A DNA stretch of 64,000 nucleotides from a virus, in IMG/VR virus record IMGVR_UViG_3300008954_002687, positions 1-64,000 of that record; one strand, written 5' to 3'. Below the pieces are notes generated by a model, which saw only the letters and a program-made list of their open reading frames with translations, was not told the DNA's origin and searched no databases. Both the position numbers and the translations under genes were made by a program. Positions 14,717 to 21,807 of the stretch are shown here, one piece after another. The first letter of the stretch is position 1, and each line of letters starts with the position of its first letter.

Positions 14717-15193
14717 ATGAAGATAAAAGTTGCTTTTTTTAGAGGCAAAGGAAATTGGAAAAACAAAGTTATTCGTTGGTGGACAAAAAGTCCTTTTAGC
14801 CACGTTGAACTAATACTGCCAGATGAAAAAACGTGGATTAGCATTAGCCCGTTCTTAACCTCAAGAGTTGCTGCTAGAAACAAAGAACACGTAAATCAAG
14901 ATAATTGGGAATTCGTCGAAATTGAGGTAACTGAGCAACAGGTTAATGTCATAAAAGAGTTCTATGACTTTACAGAAGGCTGTCACTACGATTGGATTGG
15001 CATGCTGTTATCACAGTTTCTGCCTTTTCACGTAAAACGCCGAAATAAGTGGTATTGTAGCGAGTGGATTGCATATGCCCTCAGAATTAGCTGTGTAATT
15101 GACTGGAGACTGATTAAGATTTATGACCGTTGTGATTTATCGCCGGCGGTTTTATATAATATCATAACGGCGGCTCCCAATGGCAATTTATAA
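14717..15193 (+). CDS. Permuted NlpC/P60-type (YiiX-like) papain-fold enzyme
   Basis: 158 aa. SPFSHVEL (His29) and KWYCSEW (Cys114) are the hallmarks of the circularly permuted papain-like family (YiiX/LRAT type), where His comes before the nucleophilic Cys. A basic tryptophan-rich N-terminus (WKNKVIRWWTKS) may bind membrane or wall. Such enzymes cleave amide or thioester bonds, for example in peptidoglycan or lipids. There is no signal peptide. It overlaps the next gene by 14 nt. A weak promoter (TACATA, 17 nt, TATAAT 14691-14696) may lie upstream. Confidence 0.75.
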   Translation: MKIKVAFFRGKGNWKNKVIRWWTKSPFSHVELILPDEKTWISISPFLTSRVAARNKEHVNQDNWEFVEIEVTEQQVNVIKEFYDFTEGCHYDWIGMLLSQFLPFHVKRRNKWYCSEWIAYALRISCVIDWRLIKIYDRCDLSPAVLYNIITAAPNGNL

Positions 15194-15392
15194 AACAGAT
15201 GAATGGGTTCTCTATTGTGCTTTCCCGGATTCAAAAAGTGAGTTTTTATCCGGGGAAAGAAAAAGGGCTGTTATTTTAGAGGTTCTTTCAAAAAAAGACA
15301 TTTATGATTATCGAATCTTTATAGATGGAGAGGGAAAAATAAAAAAAGTTAAGGAATCGCAACTTTTTCCCGTTACCACCCCTACCTACTAA
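15180..15392 (+). CDS. Small beta-barrel-like protein (70 aa)
   Basis: ATG 15180 lies inside the end of the papain-like gene (14-nt overlap). The 70-aa product has alternating strands (EWVLYCAFPDSKSE, RAVILEVLSKKDIYDYRIFI) and a C-terminal SQLFPV typical of small Tudor/SH3-like folds. Unknown function. Confidence 0.6.
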   Translation: MAIYKTDEWVLYCAFPDSKSEFLSGERKRAVILEVLSKKDIYDYRIFIDGEGKIKKVKESQLFPVTTPTY

Positions 15393-15397
15393 TAGGG

Positions 15398-16441
15398 ATG
15401 GCACTCAAATCGATCAAAAAACTGCTTTTGGTCGCAGTCAGCATGATCGCGGGCTGCCAGTCGCCAGATTACGCGATTGTAACTGGTACCGACGGAGAGA
15501 CAGTGTACGTCGAAGTAGAAGTAGAGGTACCGGGACCCACTGAGTATGTTGAGGTTCCTATTTATATAGAAGTTGAAGTACCGGTAGAACATGGGGAGAT
15601 TTGGGTTGATTCATTCACCCAATCACAAGCAACGGACGGCGTTGACATTCTTTGGATTATCGATACTTCTGGTTCGATGTTTAGATACGATCCTCAATTG
15701 CTGTCTGGGATCGAAGCCATGCTAAATGCATTACCAGCATCAGGCTGGCGCCTGAATATGATCTCCAACCACCCTTCATGTGCGGCTGGAGAAGCTAATT
15801 TTCCATTGGTACCCGGCGACGATATTGACGACGCCACGGACATGTACAACATGATGTGCAGGGGAGGCTGGGAACACGGCTTCGATTCTGCGTACGAATA
15901 TATTGTTAATAATCCATACTCACATACATGGATGCGCCCGGGAACCGCGGCATTACTAATTGTGTTTGTTTCGGATGAAGAGGAACAAAGCAACAATTAC
16001 TTCCCATATGTCAGCGATTTTACATGGTGGTATTCTAACCTAAGAAGTCCCGGTTCCACATATATTGCTAGTGTTATTAATAAAGACCCGGCTGAATCTT
16101 TGTGTGATTCGCCCCCTAGTATTATCGATGTTGGCGACAGATACATGGAAGCAACCAACTACTTCGGCGGCACAATTGTAGATATTTGCGATGAAGATTG
16201 GTCTGCCGGCGTAACCGACGCCTCTAACAGCATCGAACCCAAAGAATCTATTGAGCTTACGCACACGCCAGATCCTGCGTCATCGATTAGGGTGTTTATA
16301 AATGGCTCTTTAAATCACGATTGGTATTACGATTCTTCGGACAACACTATTTATTTCACTGTGATCCCCTCCGGAGGCGATTTAGTAGAAGTTGGATACT
16401 TGTACTTTGAAGAGCCAGAAGACACTGGAGACACTGGATAG
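15398..16441 (+). CDS. VWA-domain lipoprotein
   Basis: 347 aa. The signal peptide ends in a lipobox (SMIAGC, Cys20). Residues 36-64 are a repetitive Val-Glu-Pro spacer (EVEVEVPGPTEYVEVPIYIE). A von Willebrand factor A domain follows with MIDAS motif DTSGSM (Asp89, Ser91, Ser93) after hydrophobic DILWII. Six cysteines spread through the VWA region could form disulfides in the periplasm. The last ~80 residues form a beta-rich domain, ending in an acidic Asp-Thr-Gly repeat. It should be an envelope-anchored, metal-dependent adhesion or binding protein; unusual in a phage. A role in host-surface remodelling or exclusion of other phages is inference. Confidence 0.85.
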   Translation: MALKSIKKLLLVAVSMIAGCQSPDYAIVTGTDGETVYVEVEVEVPGPTEYVEVPIYIEVEVPVEHGEIWVDSFTQSQATDGVDILWIIDTSGSMFRYDPQLLSGIEAMLNALPASGWRLNMISNHPSCAAGEANFPLVPGDDIDDATDMYNMMCRGGWEHGFDSAYEYIVNNPYSHTWMRPGTAALLIVFVSDEEEQSNNYFPYVSDFTWWYSNLRSPGSTYIASVINKDPAESLCDSPPSIIDVGDRYMEATNYFGGTIVDICDEDWSAGVTDASNSIEPKESIELTHTPDPASSIRVFINGSLNHDWYYDSSDNTIYFTVIPSGGDLVEVGYLYFEEPEDTGDTG

Positions 16442-16464
16442 CAGTATAATTGAGGGCACAATGA

Positions 16465-16731
16465 ATGTTTTTTATGCTATCGGTAGCATTGGGTATCTGC
16501 TTGGGTGTTATCGGATGCTTTATTGCTGAATTTTTAGAATTTAGGCGAAGAGAAAATTTTAGAACACAAATAATTAATAATAGAATACAATCGATAATAG
16601 ACGCAAAACAGCCGATCCCGGTGATCGACACAATAACCCCGCGCCAGTATGCCATTAATCAGCTTTCGAGAAGAAAGCTCGTGTGGGATGAAAGCACGGG
16701 AACATACATTATCAGAAACCAAATTAATTAA
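16465..16731 (+). CDS. Small membrane-anchored protein (88 aa)
   Basis: ATG 16465 opens a clear N-terminal membrane segment (MFFMLSVALGICLGVIGCFIA), followed by a basic cytosolic tail (RRRENFRTQIINNRIQ) with an Arg/Lys-rich end. The TM-then-basic layout predicts the N-terminus out and C-terminus in the cytosol. It sits between the VWA lipoprotein and the nucleotidyltransferase with short gaps. Unknown function. Confidence 0.6.
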   Translation: MFFMLSVALGICLGVIGCFIAEFLEFRRRENFRTQIINNRIQSIIDAKQPIPVIDTITPRQYAINQLSRRKLVWDESTGTYIIRNQIN

Positions 16732-16740
16732 GGAAATAAT

Positions 16741-17205
16741 ATGAGTAGCGATAAACCAACAGTAATAGTCTCTGGTGGCTTCGACCCCGTACATGCCGGT
16801 CACATCCGCATGATCCGGGCTGCAGCCCAATATGGCGACGTTATTGTGATAGCTAATTCGGATGAGTGGCTCTATAGAAAGAAGGGATTCATATTCATGG
16901 AATTCGAACGTAGAATCGAGATTCTTAATGCGATTAAAGGCGTTATATTAGTAGACTCGGTTGATGATACCGATGGGACGGTGTGCGAAGCTATCCGGCG
17001 CCTTAAACCTACCTATTTTGCCAACGGCGGAGATCGTGGAAAATCAAACACTCCAGAGCAAGATGTTTGTGAAGAGCTTGGTGTAAAATTATTATGGGGT
17101 ATCGGCGGAGAAGAGAAACTAGAGAGTTCGCTGAACTTAACCCGAAAAGTTAGAGATTTTGAGATGCCTCCCAAGAGAACTAAAGGGAAGACCTCCGATA
17201 GGTAA
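16741..17205 (+). CDS. HldE/RfaE2-type sugar-phosphate nucleotidyltransferase
   Basis: 154 aa. GGFDPVHAGHIRMI carries the HxGH nucleotide-binding motif, followed by ANSDEWLYRKKG, ER..IL and FANGGDRGKSNTPEQ, a pattern typical of the adenylyltransferase half of HldE (heptose-1-phosphate to ADP-heptose) and of glycerol-3-phosphate cytidylyltransferases. Only the transferase domain is present; no kinase domain is fused. The basic C-terminus (PPKRTKGKTSDR) is an add-on. AAGGA precedes ATG 16741. It could supply an activated sugar for the glycan locus downstream, but it is separated from that locus by about 5 kb. Confidence 0.82.
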   Translation: MSSDKPTVIVSGGFDPVHAGHIRMIRAAAQYGDVIVIANSDEWLYRKKGFIFMEFERRIEILNAIKGVILVDSVDDTDGTVCEAIRRLKPTYFANGGDRGKSNTPEQDVCEELGVKLLWGIGGEEKLESSLNLTRKVRDFEMPPKRTKGKTSDR

Positions 17206-17273
17206 TTCTAGAAGAGCAATAGCACTGTATGAGTTTTAACTATAAATTGTATACGGAATTAGTAATTTTGTCC

Positions 17274-17302
17274 TTGACAGGATACTTTCTGTGTGATATA
17301 TT
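17274..17302 (+). promoter_or_regulatory. Putative sigma70-type promoter
   Basis: Perfect TTGACA 17274-17279, a 17-nt spacer, TATATT 17297-17302. It lies in the 160-nt gap 17206-17365 and would start transcription near 17309. The leader contains a 6-bp hairpin (GCTTCC/GGGAGC with one wobble, 17321-17337) and a strong AAAGGAG before ATG 17366. It likely drives 17366 through the tRNA genes. Confidence 0.7.
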
Positions 17303-17365
17303 ATCAAAAGTAATATAACTGCTTCCCATCTGGGAGCTAATAACTATTTTCTAAAGGAGAAAAAT

Positions 17366-17563
17366 ATGCCCACAAGCAAAGAAACCCAAGACTTGATTAA
17401 TCAAGTTAAAACCATGAAGAATGAAGTCGGTACACTAAAGTCAAGGATTAACCGCCTTGTAGACGAGTTGCACGTAACTAAGACTGAACTTAATGTTTTT
17501 AAGTCGAACGTTGCCAAGGATGTAACATATCTGACCGAGCGCATCGATGGAGGACACTTCTAG
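17366..17563 (+). CDS. Small coiled-coil protein (65 aa)
   Basis: Nearly the whole 65-residue product is one heptad-patterned helix (LINQVKTMKNEVGTLKSRIN...LVDELHVTKTELNVF), so it should form a parallel dimer or higher coiled coil. Excellent Shine-Dalgarno (AAAGGAG) and its own consensus promoter suggest high, early expression. The stop is directly followed by the next ATG. Unknown role. Confidence 0.75.
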   Translation: MPTSKETQDLINQVKTMKNEVGTLKSRINRLVDELHVTKTELNVFKSNVAKDVTYLTERIDGGHF

Positions 17564-18040
17564 ATGTCGCTTTCTAAGAAACTTAAAAGCCTCAAACTCA
17601 AAGACGATGCTATGGTGACCCTGAGTTATCGCAGCGGAACAGACGTCTTTGTGCACAATGAAACTGAAATCGAGACGGCAATAGCGGAAACCGATGTTGT
17701 AAGTACGTTCGCAGAGCTTATTGCCATCCCCGGCTTAAATGTGTCGACACGCTGGAACGGGAATGTTTTGCAATCTCTTCGCGATGATGGATATTTAGAT
17801 GATTATGAGCGCGGCAGTTTTGCGTTTGAAGAATATATTGCCGACACTCTCGCCGAGAATTTCTACGATCAAGAATTCATTGAATATTCTACTGAGAAAT
17901 ATGATCATAAGCGTGGATTCTGTACACTAAGTGCAGAAGTGCAAATTCCAGCAGGTGATATCATTACCGAGTCACCATATCTCAGCAACTGGGAAGTATC
18001 GGTACAAACAATTGATGGCGTTTTAACTCTGAACTCGTGA
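17564..18040 (+). CDS. Hypothetical acidic protein (158 aa)
   Basis: Starts immediately after the coiled-coil gene, so the two are cotranscribed. Short basic start (MSLSKKLKSLKLKDD), then an acidic alpha/beta domain with conserved-looking blocks NVSTRWNGNVLQSLRDDGYL and IEYSTEKYDHKRGFCTLSAE. No catalytic motif recognised. The tRNA region follows about 100 nt downstream. Confidence 0.7.
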   Translation: MSLSKKLKSLKLKDDAMVTLSYRSGTDVFVHNETEIETAIAETDVVSTFAELIAIPGLNVSTRWNGNVLQSLRDDGYLDDYERGSFAFEEYIADTLAENFYDQEFIEYSTEKYDHKRGFCTLSAEVQIPAGDIITESPYLSNWEVSVQTIDGVLTLNS

Positions 18041-18141
18041 GACAGCGCTGTTCTGCTCGCTTTATAAGCAGGACGCGGTCGCCGGTGGTCACGCAGGCGA
18101 AGGTTGGCGACTTACCTAGTCATATGCAGAAAAGTCGTTAT
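18041..18141 (+). other. Hairpin-rich intergenic segment before the tRNAs
   Basis: No gene. It contains a palindrome ACAGCGCTGT, an 8-bp hairpin (GTTCTGCT/AGCAGGAC with 9-nt loop, around 18050-18075) and GTCGCC/GGCGAC framing a second loop. None matches a tRNA (no TTCRA loop), and no T-tract follows. It may be tRNA-precursor leader structure or a small RNA. Confidence 0.35.
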
Positions 18142-18218
18142 TGGGGTGAGGTCCTACAGGCAAGGACACCCGGTTGTTACCCGGGAGGTTACTGGTTCGA
18201 GTCCAGTCGCCCCAGCCA
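18142..18218 (+). tRNA. tRNA-Asn (GTT), CCA encoded
   Basis: Full cloverleaf: acceptor TGGGGTG/CGCCCCA, D arm GTCC...GGAC with GG in the loop, anticodon arm CCCGG-TTGTTAC-CCGGG (anticodon GTT), T arm ACTGG-TTCGAGT-CCAGT, discriminator G, then CCA. The T1-A72 closing pair is slightly unusual. It decodes AAC/AAU. Confidence 0.95.
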
Positions 18219-18222
18219 CTTC

Positions 18223-18298
<76 letters not shown>

Positions 18299-18324
18299 TT
18301 TAAAATCTTCGCCCTATCTATTAT

Positions 18325-18492
18325 ATGGGCGATAGGATTTTTCAAGCAATTTTATCAATGCTTTGCGCAGCACTGATGTACTTGTATCTTCTAAAAGTGT
18401 TTATCATTCCGCATAACACATCAGTATTTGAAATCGGAAAAAACATCGGCACTACTCATGAGTATGAAGATGTGACTGTTGTGCCACCTTAG
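18325..18492 (+). CDS. 55-aa membrane protein overlapping tRNA-Thr
   Basis: ATG 18325 to TAG 18490-18492, between tRNA-Gly and tRNA-Thr. The product has a hydrophobic segment (IFQAILSMLCAALMYLYLLKVFII) and a short polar C-terminus. Its final ten bases, including the stop, lie inside tRNA-Thr, so tRNA processing would destroy the ORF end. No good Shine-Dalgarno. Confidence 0.45.
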   Translation: MGDRIFQAILSMLCAALMYLYLLKVFIIPHNTSVFEIGKNIGTTHEYEDVTVVPP

Positions 18493-18555
18493 CTCAGTTG
18501 GCAGAGCAACGGTTTTGTAAACCGTAGGTCGTCAGTTCAAGTCTGACAGGTGGCT
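18483..18555 (+). tRNA. tRNA-Thr (TGT), CCA not encoded
   Basis: Acceptor GCCACCT/AGGTGGC, D arm GCTC...GAGC with GG loop, anticodon arm ACGGT-TTTGTAA-ACCGT (anticodon TGT), T arm GTCAG-TTCAAGT-CTGAC, discriminator T. The following bases are CCCCCC, so CCA must be added after transcription, unlike the other two tRNAs. It decodes ACA/ACG. Confidence 0.94.
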
Positions 18556-18569
18556 CCCCCCTTATAGAT

Positions 18570-18875
18570 ATGTATAAAAAAAATGATATTGTCTTGATTA
18601 AATCTAGACACACTTTGGATATGCCCCCCATACATGTAAAATTAATAAAGAAGCATGTAGTCAAGCCTCGCAAGGGGAACTCTATGGACTGGCCAGGTTA
18701 TGTGGGGTGGGATGCCTGCTTGACAAAACCAGAAGAAGCTGCTATGCTAAGAAAGAATTGGTCGATACCGTATGAATTTCCAGACGATATCCAAACATTC
18801 GTCTTTGAAGACGAAATAATAAAGAAGGTGAAAAATGCCCGACCGAGAAAAAACAAGAAGAGAAAGATACAATGA
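18570..18875 (+). CDS. Hypothetical basic protein (101 aa)
   Basis: Begins 14 nt after tRNA-Thr, without a clear Shine-Dalgarno. The first part (MYKKNDIVLIKSRHTL...) has the small beta-barrel opening with a hydrophobic IVLIK strand; the end is strongly basic (NARPRKNKKRKIQ). It overlaps the next gene by 41 nt. A TTGACA-17-TATGCT sequence inside it (18720-18748) could serve the following genes. Unknown function. Confidence 0.55.
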   Translation: MYKKNDIVLIKSRHTLDMPPIHVKLIKKHVVKPRKGNSMDWPGYVGWDACLTKPEEAAMLRKNWSIPYEFPDDIQTFVFEDEIIKKVKNARPRKNKKRKIQ

Positions 18876-19404
18876 CAAAGAAAACAAAGCGAAGACTTAT
18901 CCTATTAGCCTTGTGTGTGTTAATTTCCAGCACGACGGTAACCTTGGGTTTCTTATACGAAGCGCTGCGTGCTTTGGCGCTAGCGCCGTCCACGTCATAG
19001 GATCAGTACCTGAACGTAAAATCTTAAACGCCCTATCCGGAACACTTTATGACTACATCAAAATTATACAGCATACTACACCGTCAGAGTTCTTGGCTTA
19101 TACACAAGATCACGAGCTTAAACTCGTTTCTGCAGAGATACACGAAGCTTCAACATCCATTGTTGATTATAGTTTCGATTTTTCTAGCACCGTGGCACTG
19201 GTGGTGGGTAACGAGCAGTCAGGTGTACCCGTAGAAATTTTAAATCGCAGCGATATCATTAACATACCAATGCCCGGCGTGGGATTTTGTTTGAACACTG
19301 CACAGACCGCCAACATCGTTCTATATGAAGCAGTAAAGAGATATGAGGCGCAACAACGATTTTATGAGCAGTGGATCGATGAAGTATCGATACATTTGCC
19401 ATAA
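18835..19404 (+). CDS. SpoU-family (TrmH-like) RNA 2'-O-methyltransferase
   Basis: 189 aa with all three SpoU motifs: N-F-Q-H-D-G-N-L-G-F-L-I-R-S (motif 1), ALVVGNEQSGVP (motif 2) and IPMPGVGFCLNTAQTANIVLYE (motif 3, forming the SPOUT knot and SAM site). A basic 22-residue N-terminus precedes the domain; no separate RNA-binding domain is present. Such enzymes methylate ribose 2'-OH in tRNA (often G18) or rRNA. Encoded just after three phage tRNA genes, phage tRNA is a plausible substrate (inference). It overlaps the upstream gene by 41 nt. Confidence 0.88.
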   Translation: MPDREKTRRERYNDKENKAKTYPISLVCVNFQHDGNLGFLIRSAACFGASAVHVIGSVPERKILNALSGTLYDYIKIIQHTTPSEFLAYTQDHELKLVSAEIHEASTSIVDYSFDFSSTVALVVGNEQSGVPVEILNRSDIINIPMPGVGFCLNTAQTANIVLYEAVKRYEAQQRFYEQWIDEVSIHLP

Positions 19405-19436
19405 TGCTCTATTTAATATAGCAAGAGCGGGTTTAC

Positions 19437-20771
19437 ATGGCTAAGCGAAATTATGTGCTTGATACTAGCGTTTGTTTAACGGACGCAAACGCAATTTTTA
19501 AATTTGGCAATCACGATATCTTTATCCCCCTCAAGGTGCTGGAAGAAGTCGATAGTCACAAAAAACGACAAGACTCAGTAGGCTCAAACGCCCGACAATT
19601 CATCAGATTCTTAGATGAATTTCGAGTTAAGGGTTCTTTAGAAAAAGGTGTTCGGATAGAGAAAGGCAAAGGCATTCTTAAGGTAGTATCCTATTCTATC
19701 CTTAAAGATGTTATATTCCCACCTGACTTAGATATTCGGCTGCCTGATCACACGATCATTGCAACAGCCAAAGCAATTCAAGCCGATTGTGAAAACCGAA
19801 AAACCACTGTAGTAAGTCGCGATATCAATATGCGCGTGATCTGCGATTCAATTGGCATCCAAGCCGAAGAATACATTTCTGAGAACGCCGTAACTTCATC
19901 TGAAGAATTATATAACGGCTTTATCGTTGAAACGTTTGATGATGAGATTATTGATCGCTATTATGACGGCGAAGATATCACGATAAGCGAAGATGAAATT
20001 GGTTCTCGATGGCATCCAAATCAATATATCTTAATGATTTCCAATGCCAATGAGAAGAAGTCCGCCTTAGCGCGCTTTGTGAACCATCACACGCCCTTGA
20101 AAAACATTCTTCACAAGAACATAGTAGACTGGAAAATTGACGCAAGGAACAAGGAGCAGGCGTTTGCAATCGACATGCTAATGGATCCCGATATTAAGAT
20201 TGTGTCACTGGTTGGGCGAGCAGGTTCTGGTAAAACCCTGTTAGCAATTGCAGCGGGGTTGCAACAGACAATTGGACTTCGCGCTGAAAACAATCATTAT
20301 TCCCGCTTGATTGTCTCGCGCCCAGTGCAGCCCCTCGGTAAAGATATTGGCTTTCTCCCGGGTTCAATGGAAGAGAAAATGATGCCATGGCTTATGCCAA
20401 TTCAAGATAATCTAAAATTTCTAATGGGGGACAGGTCCTCGTTAGAAATGTATATTGAAAAAGGTAAAATTGAAGTCGAGGCTCTCACTTATATTCGCGG
20501 TCGTTCAATATCAAATGCTTTCATTGTGATTGATGAAGCACAGAATTTAACAAAACACGAAATTAAGACTATAATTACTCGTATCGGGGAAGGAACGAAA
20601 ATTGTTTTAACGGGCGATATCGAACAGATTGACAATGTATATGTCAATGAGACATCGAATGGTCTCGCGCATGCAATCGAAAAATTTAAAGAGTTCCCAA
20701 TTGCTGGGCACATGACCTTTAAAAAAGGCGAACGCTCTGAATTGGCAACGATTGCATCAAAAGTACTATAA
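19437..20771 (+). CDS. phoH: PIN-PhoH ATPase (PhoH2 type)
   Basis: 444 aa. Residues 1-~140 form a PIN-type RNase domain (start RNYVLDTSVCL with Asp8, then LDIRLPDHTIIATAKA and VVSRDINMR acidic positions). Residues ~230-440 form the PhoH ATPase: Walker A GRAGSGKT (Lys266), Walker B FIVIDEAQNL and sensor segment IVLTGDIEQID. This is the PIN-PhoH architecture known from bacterial YlaK/PhoH2 proteins, with ATP-dependent RNA unwinding and cleavage. Many marine phages carry phoH, although often only the ATPase half. No phosphate-regulation box is visible upstream. Confidence 0.9.
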   Translation: MAKRNYVLDTSVCLTDANAIFKFGNHDIFIPLKVLEEVDSHKKRQDSVGSNARQFIRFLDEFRVKGSLEKGVRIEKGKGILKVVSYSILKDVIFPPDLDIRLPDHTIIATAKAIQADCENRKTTVVSRDINMRVICDSIGIQAEEYISENAVTSSEELYNGFIVETFDDEIIDRYYDGEDITISEDEIGSRWHPNQYILMISNANEKKSALARFVNHHTPLKNILHKNIVDWKIDARNKEQAFAIDMLMDPDIKIVSLVGRAGSGKTLLAIAAGLQQTIGLRAENNHYSRLIVSRPVQPLGKDIGFLPGSMEEKMMPWLMPIQDNLKFLMGDRSSLEMYIEKGKIEVEALTYIRGRSISNAFIVIDEAQNLTKHEIKTIITRIGEGTKIVLTGDIEQIDNVYVNETSNGLAHAIEKFKEFPIAGHMTFKKGERSELATIASKVL

Positions 20772-20789
20772 TTAATAATTAAATCATGT

Positions 20790-20797
20790 TATAAATA
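20790..20797 (+). promoter_or_regulatory. Possible T4-type late promoter octamer
   Basis: TATAAATA, the exact T4 late -10 consensus, lies 15 nt before ATG 20813 in the only gap after phoH. A gp55-like sigma factor is encoded at 37562, so such promoters are expected. The start would fall at the Shine-Dalgarno edge, a very short leader, and the octamer is AT-rich enough to occur by chance. Confidence 0.35.
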
Positions 20798-20812
20798 ACT
20801 AAAGGAGATGAT

Positions 20813-21118
20813 ATGAATCAAGAAACAGAAAAAGTCATTACAGAAGAGGAAGTACACGAAAATCCCATGCTGGCAATGACATTTGGACCCAACGAAGAAT
20901 CGGAATTAAAAACATTTATGGTAAACTATGCCGGCTCTAAAATGGAACAAGAAGAAGTCACAGTCAGTATGATTGCTGAAGTTCTGGCAGCAGAATTTCC
21001 TGAGTTTGTGTTTGCAGTGGCAGAAGAGAATTTTCTCAGAGGATATCAATTAGGATTAGATGATGCATATAAAACTATTGCAGGAAAACCAGAAGAAACT
21101 ACAGCAGCCAAACTCTGA
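20813..21118 (+). CDS. Hypothetical acidic helical protein (101 aa)
   Basis: Good AAAGGAG 6 nt before the ATG. Acidic, helix-rich product (ESELKTFMVNYAGSKMEQEE, MIAEVLAAEFPEFVFAVAEENF). No motif recognised. The next gene starts inside its last 59 nt in another frame, so the two are translationally coupled. Unknown function. Confidence 0.65.
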   Translation: MNQETEKVITEEEVHENPMLAMTFGPNEESELKTFMVNYAGSKMEQEEVTVSMIAEVLAAEFPEFVFAVAEENFLRGYQLGLDDAYKTIAGKPEETTAAKL

Positions 21119-21767
21119 TTTTTACACATCCAGTGGGCTTCATGTTTATATTAAAGATCCCCTTATTGACGCGTCAATAAATATCGAAAGAGTAGTTAAT
21201 AAAGTAGAGAACACACTTCCGCATGCGATGCTTTCTGAAGTAGAGATGGTGATTGTGGGTGATTTCGATGATTTCGAAGATCGCAATATTAACGCTGCTT
21301 ACAAAGACGGCGCCCTATACATTTCGAATGTTCAAACAGACGAAGAAGATATGATTGATGATATAATCCACGAAGTGGCTCACTCGCTGGAGGGTCCATA
21401 TGGGTACGAAATCTATGGAGATCAAAAAATTAAGGCAGAGTTTCTACAAAAACGCGCCCGCCTTCACGACATATTGTGGGCTGAAGGCTTTAAAGCGCCA
21501 AAATCTTTCTTTAAAGACGTAGAATACGATAAAAAGTTCGACGATTTCTTATTGAAAAAGGTGGGCTATGATAAGTTAAGACAATACTGCCTTGGGTTGT
21601 TCATCAATGCATACGCCCCGACGTCGCTACGAGAGTATTTCGCGACGGCGTTCACAGATTTCTATATTGAACCTAACGGGCATGCATATCTGAAGAAGAT
21701 CAGCCCAGAAGCATATAAAAAAATATTTGAACTTTATGAGCAAGAAAAACTTGACACCCCGTACTGA
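21060..21767 (+). CDS. HExxH metallopeptidase-like protein
   Basis: 235 aa. IIHEVAHSLEGPYG supplies the HExxH site, with the downstream SLREYFATAFTDFYI helix providing a glutamate suited to third ligand (gluzincin order). A long amphipathic linker separates the two. No signal peptide, so it likely acts in the cytosol or virion. The start is ATG 21060 or 21063 with AGGA upstream, giving a long overlap with the preceding gene; a later start would remove the leader only. The substrate is unknown; a maturation or host-protein protease is possible. Confidence 0.7.
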   Translation: MMHIKLLQENQKKLQQPNSDFYTSSGLHVYIKDPLIDASINIERVVNKVENTLPHAMLSEVEMVIVGDFDDFEDRNINAAYKDGALYISNVQTDEEDMIDDIIHEVAHSLEGPYGYEIYGDQKIKAEFLQKRARLHDILWAEGFKAPKSFFKDVEYDKKFDDFLLKKVGYDKLRQYCLGLFINAYAPTSLREYFATAFTDFYIEPNGHAYLKKISPEAYKKIFELYEQEKLDTPY

Positions 21768-21779
21768 AGGGGTTATAAT
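21751..21779 (+). promoter_or_regulatory. Consensus sigma70-type promoter
   Basis: Perfect TTGACA 21751-21756 and perfect TATAAT 21774-21779 with the ideal 17-nt spacer. The -35 lies in the last codons of the protease gene. Transcription would start near 21786, 22 nt before ATG 21808, leaving AAGGAGG in the leader. It probably drives the nuclease and the whole glycan operon. Confidence 0.8.
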
Positions 21780-21807
21780 ATAAAGTGAACTATGTTAAGG
21801 AGGGCAC

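Noticed and set aside
18301-18341. Rho-independent terminator after tRNA-Gly
   Set aside because: A short stem with a T-run exists, but the stem is broken by a bulge and overlaps the start of a membrane ORF.
18720-18748. TTGACA-17-TATGCT inside the gene at 18570
   Set aside because: Intragenic with a poor -10; mentioned under the gene but not annotated as a promoter.
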